Origin: Enterobacter ludwigii
GTDB lineage: Bacteria; Pseudomonadota; Gammaproteobacteria; Enterobacterales; Enterobacteriaceae
DNA length: 64,000 nt
Direction of reading: 5' to 3'
Assembly (NCBI GenBank): GCA_023023105.1
Contig: CP083824.1
Span: 2,294,001-2,358,000, forward strand
Shown here: piece by piece, positions 1 through 7,972 of the stretch
How positions within the stretch are numbered: position 1 is the first letter of the stretch
Layout: the number at the start of each line of letters is the position of its first letter
Notes under the pieces: generated by a model
What the model was told of the DNA's origin: nothing
What the model saw: the letters and a program-made list of their open reading frames with translations, nothing else
Database searches by the model: none
Made by a program: the position numbers and the translations under genes

Positions 1-1
1 C

Positions 2-469
2 GTTGACGGTGGAACAACGACCGCCGAACTGATTACGTTTTTACCTCCTGACTTGCACATCACCGTGGTAACGCACAGCCCGAGTATCGCTCTGGGACTG
101 GTTAATCATCCTTCTGTCGAGGTGATTCTGATAGGTGGCCGCCTGTATAAACACTCTATTGTTGCGGTCGGTGCGGGTGCCATTGAAGGTATCGAAAATA
201 TTCACGCAGATCTGTTCTTTATGGGAGTGACCGGCATCCACCCTGAGGCGGGACTGACGACCGGTGATTTTGAAGAAGCGTGCATCAAACGTGCATTTTC
301 CGGCAGAGCCGCCGAGACGGTTGTCCTGGCCTCACCGGAAAAAATAAACACCGCATCATCGTTTGTGATTGGCGATGTGTCTCTGGCGAATACCATCGTT
401 ATCGATGGCAACACCGATGAGGACTGGATCCGTGCGATATCGGAAAAAGGGGTATCTATCATTGCGTAA
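2..469 (+). CDS. DeoR-family transcriptional regulator, C-terminal part (5' end outside window)
   Basis: The reading frame is open from base 2 and lacks a start, so only the C-terminal effector domain is present. It begins with the D-G-G-T-T-T motif typical of the phosphosugar-binding (ribose-5-phosphate isomerase-like) domain of DeoR regulators. It continues through GGRLYKHSIVAVGAGA and DLFFMGVTGIHPEAGLT, also characteristic of this family. The N-terminal winged-helix DNA-binding domain would lie upstream of the window. Members usually repress sugar or polyol catabolic operons and are relieved by a phosphorylated sugar. The target cannot be inferred because the upstream neighbours are missing. 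The downstream mscS gene is separated by 89 bp and need not be co-regulated. Confidence 0.85.
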   Translation, partial: VDGGTTTAELITFLPPDLHITVVTHSPSIALGLVNHPSVEVILIGGRLYKHSIVAVGAGAIEGIENIHADLFFMGVTGIHPEAGLTTGDFEEACIKRAFSGRAAETVVLASPEKINTASSFVIGDVSLANTIVIDGNTDEDWIRAISEKGVSIIA

Positions 470-558
470 GTGAAGGGCTGGACTATGCTAAAAAAGCGAT
501 CGGCCTTGATTTGGCTTTTTGAAAAATAACGATAATTCTCGCGTTTTCGGTGGCGAAT

Positions 559-2172
559 ATGAACAGGATTGTGCTCGCGCTTTTAACGTGTTTTCTCTTC
601 TCTGTGCTTGTTAATTCCCATGCGGCGGAACCTCGACAGGAGCCCACTGAAAAGGAGCGCGCTCGCACGGTTTATATTTTCCATCAACCGATCGTCATGC
701 TACAGGCAAAGTTCGGTCTTACCACGCCAGAAGAACGGGTGTTACGCATCCGCAATACGCTACGAAATTTCACTGAAGCTGATGTTCGCGAACCGCTAAA
801 GATTGTGTCAGTAAATCGTTATAACCAGCCGGGACGGCTCATCGTGATGAACGGCAAACCGGTGATGCTACTGACAGCAGGCGATCTCGACGAGGGAGAC
901 GATCTTACGCTTGACCAGGCGGCGCAGCGCGTACTGGCGCGTATGGAAGCGCAACGCTCAGCCTTGAGCGATCAGTATAACAGCGGCTGGCTGGCGCTAT
1001 CGGCGGTGAAGACCGTAGCGGGACTGCTGGCACTGGTGCTGTTCTGGTACGGCACATACCGTTCATGGCGCTGGATCAAACGTGTTTATCGCCGGCGTAT
1101 TTTTGAGAATCGAAGCTGGATACCTCAGCGCTGGCGGCGGTTTATCGGTGCTATCGAAACGCGCCTGTATGCGTTGTTGATGATTTTACTGGGAATTGTC
1201 GCACTCTATGTCTGGCTGAGTTGGACCTTCAGCCTGTTCCCCTGGACGCGCGTCTGGGGAGAGTCTCTGGGAGAGTGGTCCGTACGCGTGGTACGCGATA
1301 TCGCGCTGTCTATTGTCTCAGCGTTACCGGGCCTGTTGATTGTTCTGATCATCTTCCTTATTACCGCCTTCATTTTGAAGTTGTTAAAGATGGTACTCAA
1401 TCAGGTGGAAGCAGGGCGTTTGCAACTGCCCGGTATCCATCCTGAAACAGTTGGTGCAACCCGCAAGCTGATTTCAGTCGTGGTGTGGCTCTTTGCGCTT
1501 TCGGCAGCTTATCCTTTTTTGCCCGGGGCCAATTCACTGGCTTTTAAAGGCATCAGTGTTTTCTTTGGCCTGATGCTCACGCTAGGCTCTGCCGGGGTGA
1601 TGAACCATGCAATGAGTGGTCTGGTTTTGATTTACTCGCGTGCTCTCCGCAAAGGAGACATGATTCGGGTGGCAGATAACGAGGGGCTGGTAAGTGAAAT
1701 TGGTATGCTTGCAACCAAAATTATCACCCGTGAAAACTACGTGGTTACCGTGCCGAACGCTGTCGTGGTAAGCGGTAAAATTACCAATTTGAGTGCGCAA
1801 AGTACAAACGGTGGCGTTAACCTGACTGTCGGCGTCACCATTGGTTACGACACGCCATGGCGTCAGGTGCATGCAATGTTGGAGTTGGCGGCCAAACGTG
1901 CCAAAGGAATCGATCTTTCACAGCCACCGTTGGTGCGACAGTTGAGTCTGATGGATTGGTACATTGCTTATGAATTACAGGTACGACTGCTGCCGGATTT
2001 GTCACTGGCAGATGGCCGTAACGAACTGCACAGCAATATTCAGGACGTCTTCAATGAATTTAACGTGCAGATCATGTCTCCGAACTTTGTATTGCAACCG
2101 GAAAACAGTGTGATGGTGCCAAAAGAGAACTGGTATAGCGCACCAGCGACGCCACCTGAAAACGGAAAATGA
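559..2172 (+). CDS. MscS-family mechanosensitive ion channel
   Basis: A 537-residue inner-membrane channel expected to release solutes on hypo-osmotic shock. ATG 559 is preferred over GTG 550 because it starts directly on a signal peptide (about residues 1-23, ending NSHAAE) and has GGTGG just upstream. A periplasmic domain (25-140) is followed by membrane segments near 146-170, 205-230, 243-275 and 300-335. The last leads into the pore helix and the beta domain: GSAGVMNHAMSGL, RKGDMIRVADNEGLVSEIG and TVPNAVVVSGKITN are the conserved MscS core. The extra N-terminal region makes it longer than MscS (about 286 aa), closer to the mid-sized paralogues. The specific paralogue is not assigned. Confidence 0.9.
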   Translation: MNRIVLALLTCFLFSVLVNSHAAEPRQEPTEKERARTVYIFHQPIVMLQAKFGLTTPEERVLRIRNTLRNFTEADVREPLKIVSVNRYNQPGRLIVMNGKPVMLLTAGDLDEGDDLTLDQAAQRVLARMEAQRSALSDQYNSGWLALSAVKTVAGLLALVLFWYGTYRSWRWIKRVYRRRIFENRSWIPQRWRRFIGAIETRLYALLMILLGIVALYVWLSWTFSLFPWTRVWGESLGEWSVRVVRDIALSIVSALPGLLIVLIIFLITAFILKLLKMVLNQVEAGRLQLPGIHPETVGATRKLISVVVWLFALSAAYPFLPGANSLAFKGISVFFGLMLTLGSAGVMNHAMSGLVLIYSRALRKGDMIRVADNEGLVSEIGMLATKIITRENYVVTVPNAVVVSGKITNLSAQSTNGGVNLTVGVTIGYDTPWRQVHAMLELAAKRAKGIDLSQPPLVRQLSLMDWYIAYELQVRLLPDLSLADGRNELHSNIQDVFNEFNVQIMSPNFVLQPENSVMVPKENWYSAPATPPENGK

Positions 2173-2281
2173 TGAACAGCGTCTGGAAGGTACTTTCAGT
2201 GGGCTCAATGACCAGGGCAATGACAACAGATAATGTGTAGATTTTCCATGGATTCATATTAGTGCGCATAATGTATATTAT

Positions 2282-2352
2282 GTTAAATTAAGTCTGTCGT
2301 TCATTTAGTTCATAACCGCCCGCAGACAACGACTAGTCATACACTTACCCAA
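2282..2352 (+). repeat. Imperfect direct repeat, left copy
   Basis: The segment gttaaat..agtctgtcgttcat, then cagacaacgactagtcatac and acttacccaacccttcaacta, matches 12690-12753 in the same orientation with about one mismatch in six to seven bases. This copy carries roughly 17 extra bases in the middle. The two copies bracket a 10.4-kb accessory block. Whether they are recombination scars, paralogous gene ends or an attachment-type duplication cannot be decided from sequence alone. Confidence 0.55.
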
Positions 2353-2444
2353 CCCTTCAACTATAGCAAGATGGCTTCTGGCTTTTTCACATTCCTGCTC
2401 CAGTCGTTTAAATACTTTTGTATTCATGCCCAGGGCGATTATAG

Positions 2445-2475
2445 AGAAGCCTGCTTTATAGCAGGCTTCTGCTTT
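2445..2475. terminator. Hairpin downstream of the lipase/PhoD operon
   Basis: AGAAGCCTGC and GCAGGCTTCT form a perfect 10-bp stem around TTTATA, followed on the plus strand by GCTTTT. It lies 10 bp beyond the stop of the minus-strand operon. The U-tract is better on the plus strand, but it could terminate transcription from either side. Confidence 0.55.
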
Positions 2476-2479
2476 TGAA

Positions 2480-3280
2480 TTAGTCTTCAGTGGACTTGTT
2501 CGCCCTTCCCGATGGCTTTTTATGCCCATCATTGATGTTGTAACTGTCGGGTGTGCAGAAGCGCCCTTTTGGCATTTTCAGCTTATTATTTTCAAAATGT
2601 TTATACCAGCGCGAGGCTGTAGCCCAGATGGCTTCAGGAGTCGATGCACGAGTTTCCAGCCCTGGGGTGAGATCCATCCCCGCACCACTATATAAACTTT
2701 CCAGCATGCAGGCGGTAGGCAGCCCAATACCATCATTAATCGGCGTGGGAGTTCTTGCGACACCCCACGCAAAAGCCAGCCAACGGAGAATATGCTCAAG
2801 TGCGTCAATATAGTTGCGTCCCCTCTGAAAATGAGGAAGCGAATTCAGTACGTCTTCTTGAGCTTTTGGAAAAGCTATCAATGCGATATTTTTCCAGTGC
2901 TCAGAATCCTTAAAAATTGAGACCGGTGATTCCACAACGCCATTGCGCTCAGTGGCAAAAAAACCTCCCTGGGGTTGGAAAAGTGGAATATGCAGCACTT
3001 TCGATTTATCCACATTTTCAGCATTAGCGCACAGCAGCGCCGAGGTAGACCAATACGAAGGCAACATATCAAAGCGCAGCTGTGACTGGCCAGCACGAAT
3101 TCGCCACGACAACGTATCCGTACCACCAAGCAGCAAAATGTATGACTGCGCCAAAGGCTCTTTACCTTTAAGCGCATTAAAGGCACGTAACAACCACTCA
3201 AGGTTGTTCTCATTATCGGCGCGTTTTTGCTCAACCAGTTTAGGGTTCTTTTCTGACCCTGGGGCATAATTCATGACCAT
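2480..3280 (-). CDS. Hypothetical protein, third gene of the lipase-PhoD operon
   Basis: A 266-residue protein I do not recognise. It has no signal peptide or membrane helix and appears globular and cytoplasmic. Visible stretches include YILLLGGTDTLSWRIR and FDMLPSYWSTSALLC near the N-terminus, HILRWLAFAWGVARTP in the middle, and INDGIGLPTACMLESLYSGA followed by a polar lysine-rich tail. It begins 16 bp after the stop of the PhoD-like gene on the same strand, so it is almost certainly co-transcribed with it and the lipase. Possible roles are an accessory or chaperone protein, or an immunity partner for the two putative lipid-acting enzymes; this is inference from position only. A strong hairpin ends the operon. 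Confidence 0.7.
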   Translation of the reverse strand: MVMNYAPGSEKNPKLVEQKRADNENNLEWLLRAFNALKGKEPLAQSYILLLGGTDTLSWRIRAGQSQLRFDMLPSYWSTSALLCANAENVDKSKVLHIPLFQPQGGFFATERNGVVESPVSIFKDSEHWKNIALIAFPKAQEDVLNSLPHFQRGRNYIDALEHILRWLAFAWGVARTPTPINDGIGLPTACMLESLYSGAGMDLTPGLETRASTPEAIWATASRWYKHFENNKLKMPKGRFCTPDSYNINDGHKKPSGRANKSTED

Positions 3281-3296
3281 TATTATTCTCCAGAAG

Positions 3297-4787
3297 CTAA
3301 GTATTAACGTTGATAATCGGATACGTTCTCGTAGAAACGGCAGGAGACGCTGGATAAGTAATGGGATAATAATTCACCGTCATATTTACCCCTGAACCTG
3401 AACGAGTAAATTCGATAATTGCGACGTGATTGCCTCTCATTCCGTAGAACTTTTCAAACGGGCTGAACTGATTTTTTTCACCAACATATTTCGGAGGGGT
3501 ATCGGGATCGGAATGTCTTTTCCAGTCAGAATTTTTACCGAATAATCCCCCTACCGTGTGTTTGGCAATATTCGCCTGGTCAACTCCTGGCGTCACACAC
3601 AAACTGGTCGGCGAGCAGATGACCTCCGTCAGAGTGGTCCTTTTCGTCCGGGTATGGTTAGCTTGAGCCACTCTGTTCCAGTGCACATCTCCCGTCAGGA
3701 AGATCACCTGTACACCACACTCACCAAGCTTATCAATTGATTCCATAAGTTTCGCAAACTGTGTTGTATAGTTCGCGAGCTCAGCATCTCCCATTTTGTT
3801 TAATAACCACCCCGTTGGTTCGCAAAACAAGGCCTGCCCTGTGGCAAGTACACCGATAAGCGGCTTACCGTTAATTTGGTGATCCAACAGATTATCCCGC
3901 CATTTCTCGACGGCCTTCCACGCGCTGTCAGGCATAAGTCCAGTCGGGCTGGTAAAGTTTTTCTGTCGATAGCTTCGCGTGTCCAGGAACAACATACTGA
4001 GTGGCTCAATTTCCAAAAACGTCCAGGGTTGTTGGGAAGCAGGAGCGCCTCCCAGTTGAAAATCCTGTAACAGCTCTCTTGCGACAACTTCCCAATGATT
4101 AATCCCATTTGCACCTGGCTCCGGCCCCGTCCCCTCTTTCCAGACTTGTTCCCAGGGATAGTTATTCCAGAATTCGTGATCATCAGGCAGACATAATGTC
4201 GGCGCTTTGGTTAACGCTTTCTGTAACCCCCTTTGCCCGGTGAAATCTGACAACCAGTTTCGACGGTACTTGGCGGCAATGTTTTTTCGGAGTTCCTCAG
4301 CAGAGTCCGGCATGTGAAAGAAAGGCGGTTGATCCAGATAAACCTGATCACCCGCAAAAAGCGTCATATCCGGACGTACCGGTATCTGTTGCACAAAATC
4401 ACCCACTCCCACTGCATCGGTACCCGCGCAGTAACATGACATCAGCATAATTTTGAAGCTGTTACCCAAAAATGGCACTTTCGCAGGGAGCGACTTCACA
4501 GCCAGAAATCGCGATGTGCCATCTTGCGGGATGCTCACATTAAAGCAGTGCTCACTGTCATTTCCCTGGACACTGAACTCATAAATCCCCTGATAACTTA
4601 GCGGCCGCTTGTTCAGACAGTCATCATCACGAATCGGAGCCAGAGGCTGACTACTTATTTCCGGGCTAACCGCTTTTTCATTCAACGTAAAGTTCAATAT
4701 CGGGGCTGTCTTATACCCAAAAACACCCACCCACAGCTGGATGACACCAACATTACCTAACAACGGTCGAACCATCAGATATGGCAT
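3297..4787 (-). CDS. PhoD-like metallophosphoesterase
   Basis: A 496-residue protein with the metal-binding blocks of the PhoD/alkaline phosphatase D family: AGDQVYLDQPP, LPDDHEFWNNYPW, LFLDTRSYR, GVLATGQ and IFLTGDVHWNRVAQ, in the expected order. Characterised PhoD enzymes are phosphomono/diesterases, some acting on phospholipids or teichoic acids. Here there is no Tat or Sec signal, which differs from classical secreted PhoD. The start at 4787 is chosen over an upstream in-frame codon at 4850 because it has GAGGTG at the right distance and begins 11 bp after the lipase stop instead of inside that gene. It sits between a class-3 lipase and an unknown protein, suggesting a lipid-modifying module. 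Confidence 0.85.
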   Translation of the reverse strand: MPYLMVRPLLGNVGVIQLWVGVFGYKTAPILNFTLNEKAVSPEISSQPLAPIRDDDCLNKRPLSYQGIYEFSVQGNDSEHCFNVSIPQDGTSRFLAVKSLPAKVPFLGNSFKIMLMSCYCAGTDAVGVGDFVQQIPVRPDMTLFAGDQVYLDQPPFFHMPDSAEELRKNIAAKYRRNWLSDFTGQRGLQKALTKAPTLCLPDDHEFWNNYPWEQVWKEGTGPEPGANGINHWEVVARELLQDFQLGGAPASQQPWTFLEIEPLSMLFLDTRSYRQKNFTSPTGLMPDSAWKAVEKWRDNLLDHQINGKPLIGVLATGQALFCEPTGWLLNKMGDAELANYTTQFAKLMESIDKLGECGVQVIFLTGDVHWNRVAQANHTRTKRTTLTEVICSPTSLCVTPGVDQANIAKHTVGGLFGKNSDWKRHSDPDTPPKYVGEKNQFSPFEKFYGMRGNHVAIIEFTRSGSGVNMTVNYYPITYPASPAVSTRTYPIINVNT

Positions 4788-4798
4788 TCCACACCTCG

Positions 4799-5656
4799 TT
4801 ATGGCCAGAAGGCCCGGATGTAATTGTGAGGGGCGTGATCGGCGAGCCAACGCACCGGAACATGATTCAGGCGGTCGGCTTCATAGAGCGGAGCATAGAT
4901 TTTACGCCCTGCCGCCCGATCGCTTTTCAGTGCGCTAGCGGTTGGGTTATGCAGAAGCTTTCCATTGCAATCAAGGTAGAGAGCATTTCCGGCATGCTCA
5001 TAGCCCAGGAATGTCGGGGGGACGGTCGGCACCGCATCGCAGCAGTTGACCACCCGGATTACCTGCAAATGAGGCTGGCCCAGCAGGGAACTGACAAATG
5101 CATCGTCTCCGACTCTGGGGCAACCTATAGTTATTAACGTGTCCGGCTGTAACGCCATCGCCAGCAAAGTAGCTATTGCCCCACCTAGGCTGTGGCCACA
5201 AATCAGCAAATGGGTTCGCTTTGCTGTCATTTTCTTGAGCCAGTTTTCCGCCAGAGGCTGTAGGGCTTGGGCGCTTTTTTGAAATCCGGTATGTACTCGT
5301 CCATAGCGACAATATTCAGGCAATGTCTGAATATTGGTCAGAAAATCCTGGTAGTGATCAATCTGCGTTCCCCGAAAGGCAAGCACGCACAGGCCGCTGG
5401 CATGACAGGTGGCAAACCCGTAAGCATCACGAGCAACATCGTTCAACAGTTCGGGCGCGCCAAACCCCGCCGCTTTTAATATGCCCGTTAACTTCTCTTT
5501 TTCTCCAGCCCCCTTTTTTTCTGCCCTCAGATATGCCAGCCGTGATAATTCTGCTGCCAGCGCGATTTCATCTGGCCAGTCAGAATCACACAATAATGTT
5601 ATATCTCGTTCAGGATGATAAAGTGATTGATTATCTGCACTATAAGCAACAGGCAT
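4799..5656 (-). CDS. Class 3 (Rhizomucor-type) lipase family protein
   Basis: A 285-residue alpha/beta hydrolase of the lipase class 3 fold. It shows the AFRGTQ oxyanion strand, the nucleophile elbow LLICGHSLGGAIATLLA, a CDAVPTVPP segment carrying the probable catalytic Asp, and HAPHNYI carrying the probable catalytic His. No signal peptide is visible, so secretion, if any, would use another route such as the T6SS; that is speculative. It is first in a three-gene minus-strand operon with the PhoD-like enzyme and an unknown protein. Together the two hydrolases could attack acyl and phospho-head-group bonds of the same lipid. The flanking upstream region is AT-rich and divergent from the GH19 operon. 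Confidence 0.88.
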   Translation of the reverse strand: MPVAYSADNQSLYHPERDITLLCDSDWPDEIALAAELSRLAYLRAEKKGAGEKEKLTGILKAAGFGAPELLNDVARDAYGFATCHASGLCVLAFRGTQIDHYQDFLTNIQTLPEYCRYGRVHTGFQKSAQALQPLAENWLKKMTAKRTHLLICGHSLGGAIATLLAMALQPDTLITIGCPRVGDDAFVSSLLGQPHLQVIRVVNCCDAVPTVPPTFLGYEHAGNALYLDCNGKLLHNPTASALKSDRAAGRKIYAPLYEADRLNHVPVRWLADHAPHNYIRAFWP

Positions 5657-6209
5657 ATATTTTCCCTATCTGTTGATACAAACGTTTATGGTCTCACGCT
5701 ACTGTCAGAAAGCTGCATTAATAATTATAAAAGCCATCATCCAGGCAACACACTGTCACTAAAGGAAAATCAGAACCCATATTTAAAGAAAGCAAGCGCC
5801 GATAATTATAAGGTTTTTTTTACTCCTCATCAGCAACGTATTCAGGATAATAAAAAACCAACAACTAGCTAAAATATTCTTGAGTGTAGTTTGAGTCTGC
5901 TATTTTCTCAACAATGCGACTCACAGAACGCACTGACTTTGCAAAGGCAGCGATAAACTGCTCGCTCTTCTGCCATCCATCACGGCCAGTATGACGGATT
6001 CATTACCTATCCACCTCGACATTACTCAAGCATCTGTTAAAACAATATTAGCTCCGCTTAACAGGTGGCTTCGACAAAATTATTCACCATGATAATGAAG
6101 TGCGATATTTTTTTTGTGTTTCACGCTTTTGTGCTATCGAACCCTGAACAAAAAAGAAAATACTTAAGCGTATTGTCCCTCGCACTTATCAGATTGCTGA
6201 GGAAACACT
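5657..6209. other. AT-rich divergent intergenic region
   Basis: A 553-bp gap between the divergent lipase and GH19 operons. It should hold both promoters, but no confident -35/-10 pair can be named. A plus-strand frame at 5627-5872 is low-complexity and lacks a credible ribosome site. A minus-strand frame around 5865-5998 looks weakly coding and is listed separately. GAGGAAAC just before 6210 is the ribosome site of the next gene. Confidence 0.5.
5865..5998 (-). pseudogene. Possible C-terminal fragment of a lost gene
   Basis: A minus-strand frame reads RHTGRDGWQKSEQFIAAF and then KSVRSVSRIVEKIADSNYTQ before a TAG stop. The composition is amphipathic and helical and more protein-like than random AT-rich sequence, but the frame is closed upstream by a TGA and no start with a ribosome site is seen. 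It may be the remnant of a gene that once preceded the lipase. Low confidence. Confidence 0.2.
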
Positions 6210-6644
6210 ATGTTCAGCCCTCTGGAAGATAATATTGCCGTATTTATGACAACATTGCGGATACGCAAGCCATTTGATTTTTGCAACCATCTTGATCCCT
6301 ACATGGATTCTGACGCGGACATTCAAAATGCAGGAAAGCAGCTGGAAGCGGCCATCAACAGCAGTGCAATCGCCGCTAGCATAATAGCACCAACCGCTAT
6401 GGTGGCGACGTCGCTGGCAGAAGAAGTACTCCAGGGCATTGCTCACGGCATGCAACAAAATAAAGACGCCCCCAATATGTTTGTACACGACAGTTGGCTT
6501 CAAGGGCTGACGCCGCCGTACGGGATTAATCAGTATAAATTACATGCCAGCGACAGTGCTGAAATCAGCCTGCGCGTCAGCCCAATCATGAAGCAATCTA
6601 AGCAGAATGTAGTGACTATTGCACATATTGAGGTGAATAAATGA
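6210..6644 (+). CDS. Hypothetical protein coupled to the GH19 gene
   Basis: A 144-residue protein of unknown family. The N-terminal third is polar (PFDFCNHLDPYMDSDADI), followed by an alanine-rich helical stretch (AAINSSAIAASIIAPTAMVATSLAEEVL) that could contact membrane or pack in a bundle. The C-terminal part resembles a beta-rich domain. There is no cleavable signal. TGAGGAAAC precedes the ATG with good spacing. The stop overlaps the start of the GH19 gene by ATGA, so the two are translationally coupled and probably work together. A partner or regulator of the muramidase-like protein is plausible but unproven. Confidence 0.7.
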   Translation: MFSPLEDNIAVFMTTLRIRKPFDFCNHLDPYMDSDADIQNAGKQLEAAINSSAIAASIIAPTAMVATSLAEEVLQGIAHGMQQNKDAPNMFVHDSWLQGLTPPYGINQYKLHASDSAEISLRVSPIMKQSKQNVVTIAHIEVNK

Positions 6645-7744
6645 GCGAATTAACATTAGGAACCGCGCTCTCTGCCTTGATTTTATGCGGTGTGGCGGGG
6701 ATGGTTGGACAAGGGATTCGGGCCGTTGTCGGGCTGAGAAAAGCAGGTTATCTGCAACTTGAAGCGGGCGACAGTAAGCAGAACTTCAGTGCCAGCTATT
6801 TAATGGTCACCCTGATGATCGGTTTTATTGCTGGCAGCCTTTCAGGGATAACAATGGGGTTGGACACATTTGCCGGAAAATTTCCTGCTGAATCGCTAAT
6901 GGCCGTGGTAGCCGCAGGATATGCCGGTGTCGATTTTATTGAGGGGAGTTTTAATTCTCGCATCAAATCTGCCGTATCCCCCTATATCGGTCCTGATGCC
7001 AAAAAAGCCGATGGTGGGGGATCGGTTGGCAGTATTGGCACAGGTGATGACACCCCACCCACGCCCGTCAGCCCTGCCTCACCCAAGCCAGCACCTGAGG
7101 CAGCCCCTGCCTATACGACGCTTCCACAATCGCCGCTTGCCAGCGCCTTAAAACAGGTAAGCCCACGCCTGAATATCGATATCTGGGCTCCGGCGCTTGG
7201 CAACGCATTTAATCACTACGAGATCCATTCCGAACGACGCATTGCCGCCGCTGTCGGGCAATTTATGGTGGAAGCAGGGGCAACGTTTTCCGAGCTTGAG
7301 GAAAATCTGCGATACACCACGCTGAACCAGTTAATAAAGATTTTTGGCCGTCACTTCAAAGACGACCAGGAAGCCGAACAGTTCTTACGTCAGCCAATGA
7401 AACTGGCAAACCGTGTCTATGCCAACCGACTGGGCAATGGCGATGAAGCCTCGGGAGACGGTTACCGCTATCGCGGGCGAGGTTTGATCCAGTTGACGGG
7501 AAAATCGGAATATCAGGAGTTTGCCAGATTTATCAACATGCCCGTTGAGGAAGCTGCCGAATGGTGTACAAGCCCTGAAGGAGCAGCCGCTTCAGGCTGC
7601 TGGTATCTGAAAACCCGCAACTGCCTGCCGCTCGCCGACAACTGGGATTTGGTGAAGTTAACAGAGCGAGTCAATGGCAAAGCCAAAGTGATCCTCGAAG
7701 ATCGAATCGCTTTCTCAAAGGCGATGCTGAAAGCCCTTTCATGA
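6641..7744 (+). CDS. Membrane-anchored GH19 (chitinase/lysozyme-like) glycoside hydrolase
   Basis: A 367-residue protein with two hydrophobic segments (about 6-25 and 52-72), a proline-rich linker (130-165) and a C-terminal GH19 domain (about 175-367). The domain shows QFMVEAGATFSELEENLRY, where E211 is the expected catalytic acid, and the signature YRYRGRGLIQLTGKSEYQEF, also seen in phage-type GH19 endolysins. GH19 enzymes cut chitin or the peptidoglycan glycan backbone; in a Gram-negative host peptidoglycan is likelier. The double membrane anchor is unusual for GH19 proteins, which are normally soluble. It is coupled by ATGA to the preceding 144-residue gene; 228 bp separate it from the NACHT gene, so co-transcription with that is possible but not shown. 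Confidence 0.85.
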   Translation: MSELTLGTALSALILCGVAGMVGQGIRAVVGLRKAGYLQLEAGDSKQNFSASYLMVTLMIGFIAGSLSGITMGLDTFAGKFPAESLMAVVAAGYAGVDFIEGSFNSRIKSAVSPYIGPDAKKADGGGSVGSIGTGDDTPPTPVSPASPKPAPEAAPAYTTLPQSPLASALKQVSPRLNIDIWAPALGNAFNHYEIHSERRIAAAVGQFMVEAGATFSELEENLRYTTLNQLIKIFGRHFKDDQEAEQFLRQPMKLANRVYANRLGNGDEASGDGYRYRGRGLIQLTGKSEYQEFARFINMPVEEAAEWCTSPEGAAASGCWYLKTRNCLPLADNWDLVKLTERVNGKAKVILEDRIAFSKAMLKALS

Positions 7745-7972
7745 GAGGGGGGCGTCAGGGAAGACGCTCAATTAAAAACCACATAAGTTGAATCATGTTG
7801 ATTGTTAACTTAATTCATGAACCAAGATGAACACCGGATTAACTATAGTGAAATTGTGCTATTCCGGATCATGACGTTATTTTTGGCTCCCCCGCAATTT
7901 TACCCAGACGAATCTGTTTCTTCTGAACTAAAATTGAGTAGTTGAACATATTCAACTGAGTAGGATTATCAT

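Larger units (their letters stand above)
2173..2479. other. Intergenic region between mscS and the accessory block
   Basis: No convincing gene. It is AT-rich and holds one copy of the imperfect direct repeat (2282-2352) and a strong hairpin at 2445-2470. A minus-strand frame (2305-2532) encodes up to 75 residues ending in GLGKCMTSRCLRAVMN and overlaps the 3' end of the next gene. A related short peptide can be read from the other repeat copy at 12.7 kb, so this may be a decayed gene remnant. Confidence 0.5.

Noticed and set aside
2305..2532. 75-codon minus-strand ORF overlapping the 3' end of the unknown gene
   Set aside because: No ribosome site, overlap with a better-supported gene, and a strong hairpin within it; kept only as a possible remnant linked to the repeat.
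5627..5872. 81-codon plus-strand ORF in the AT-rich gap
   Set aside because: Low-complexity composition, no ribosome site and overlap with the lipase start region.
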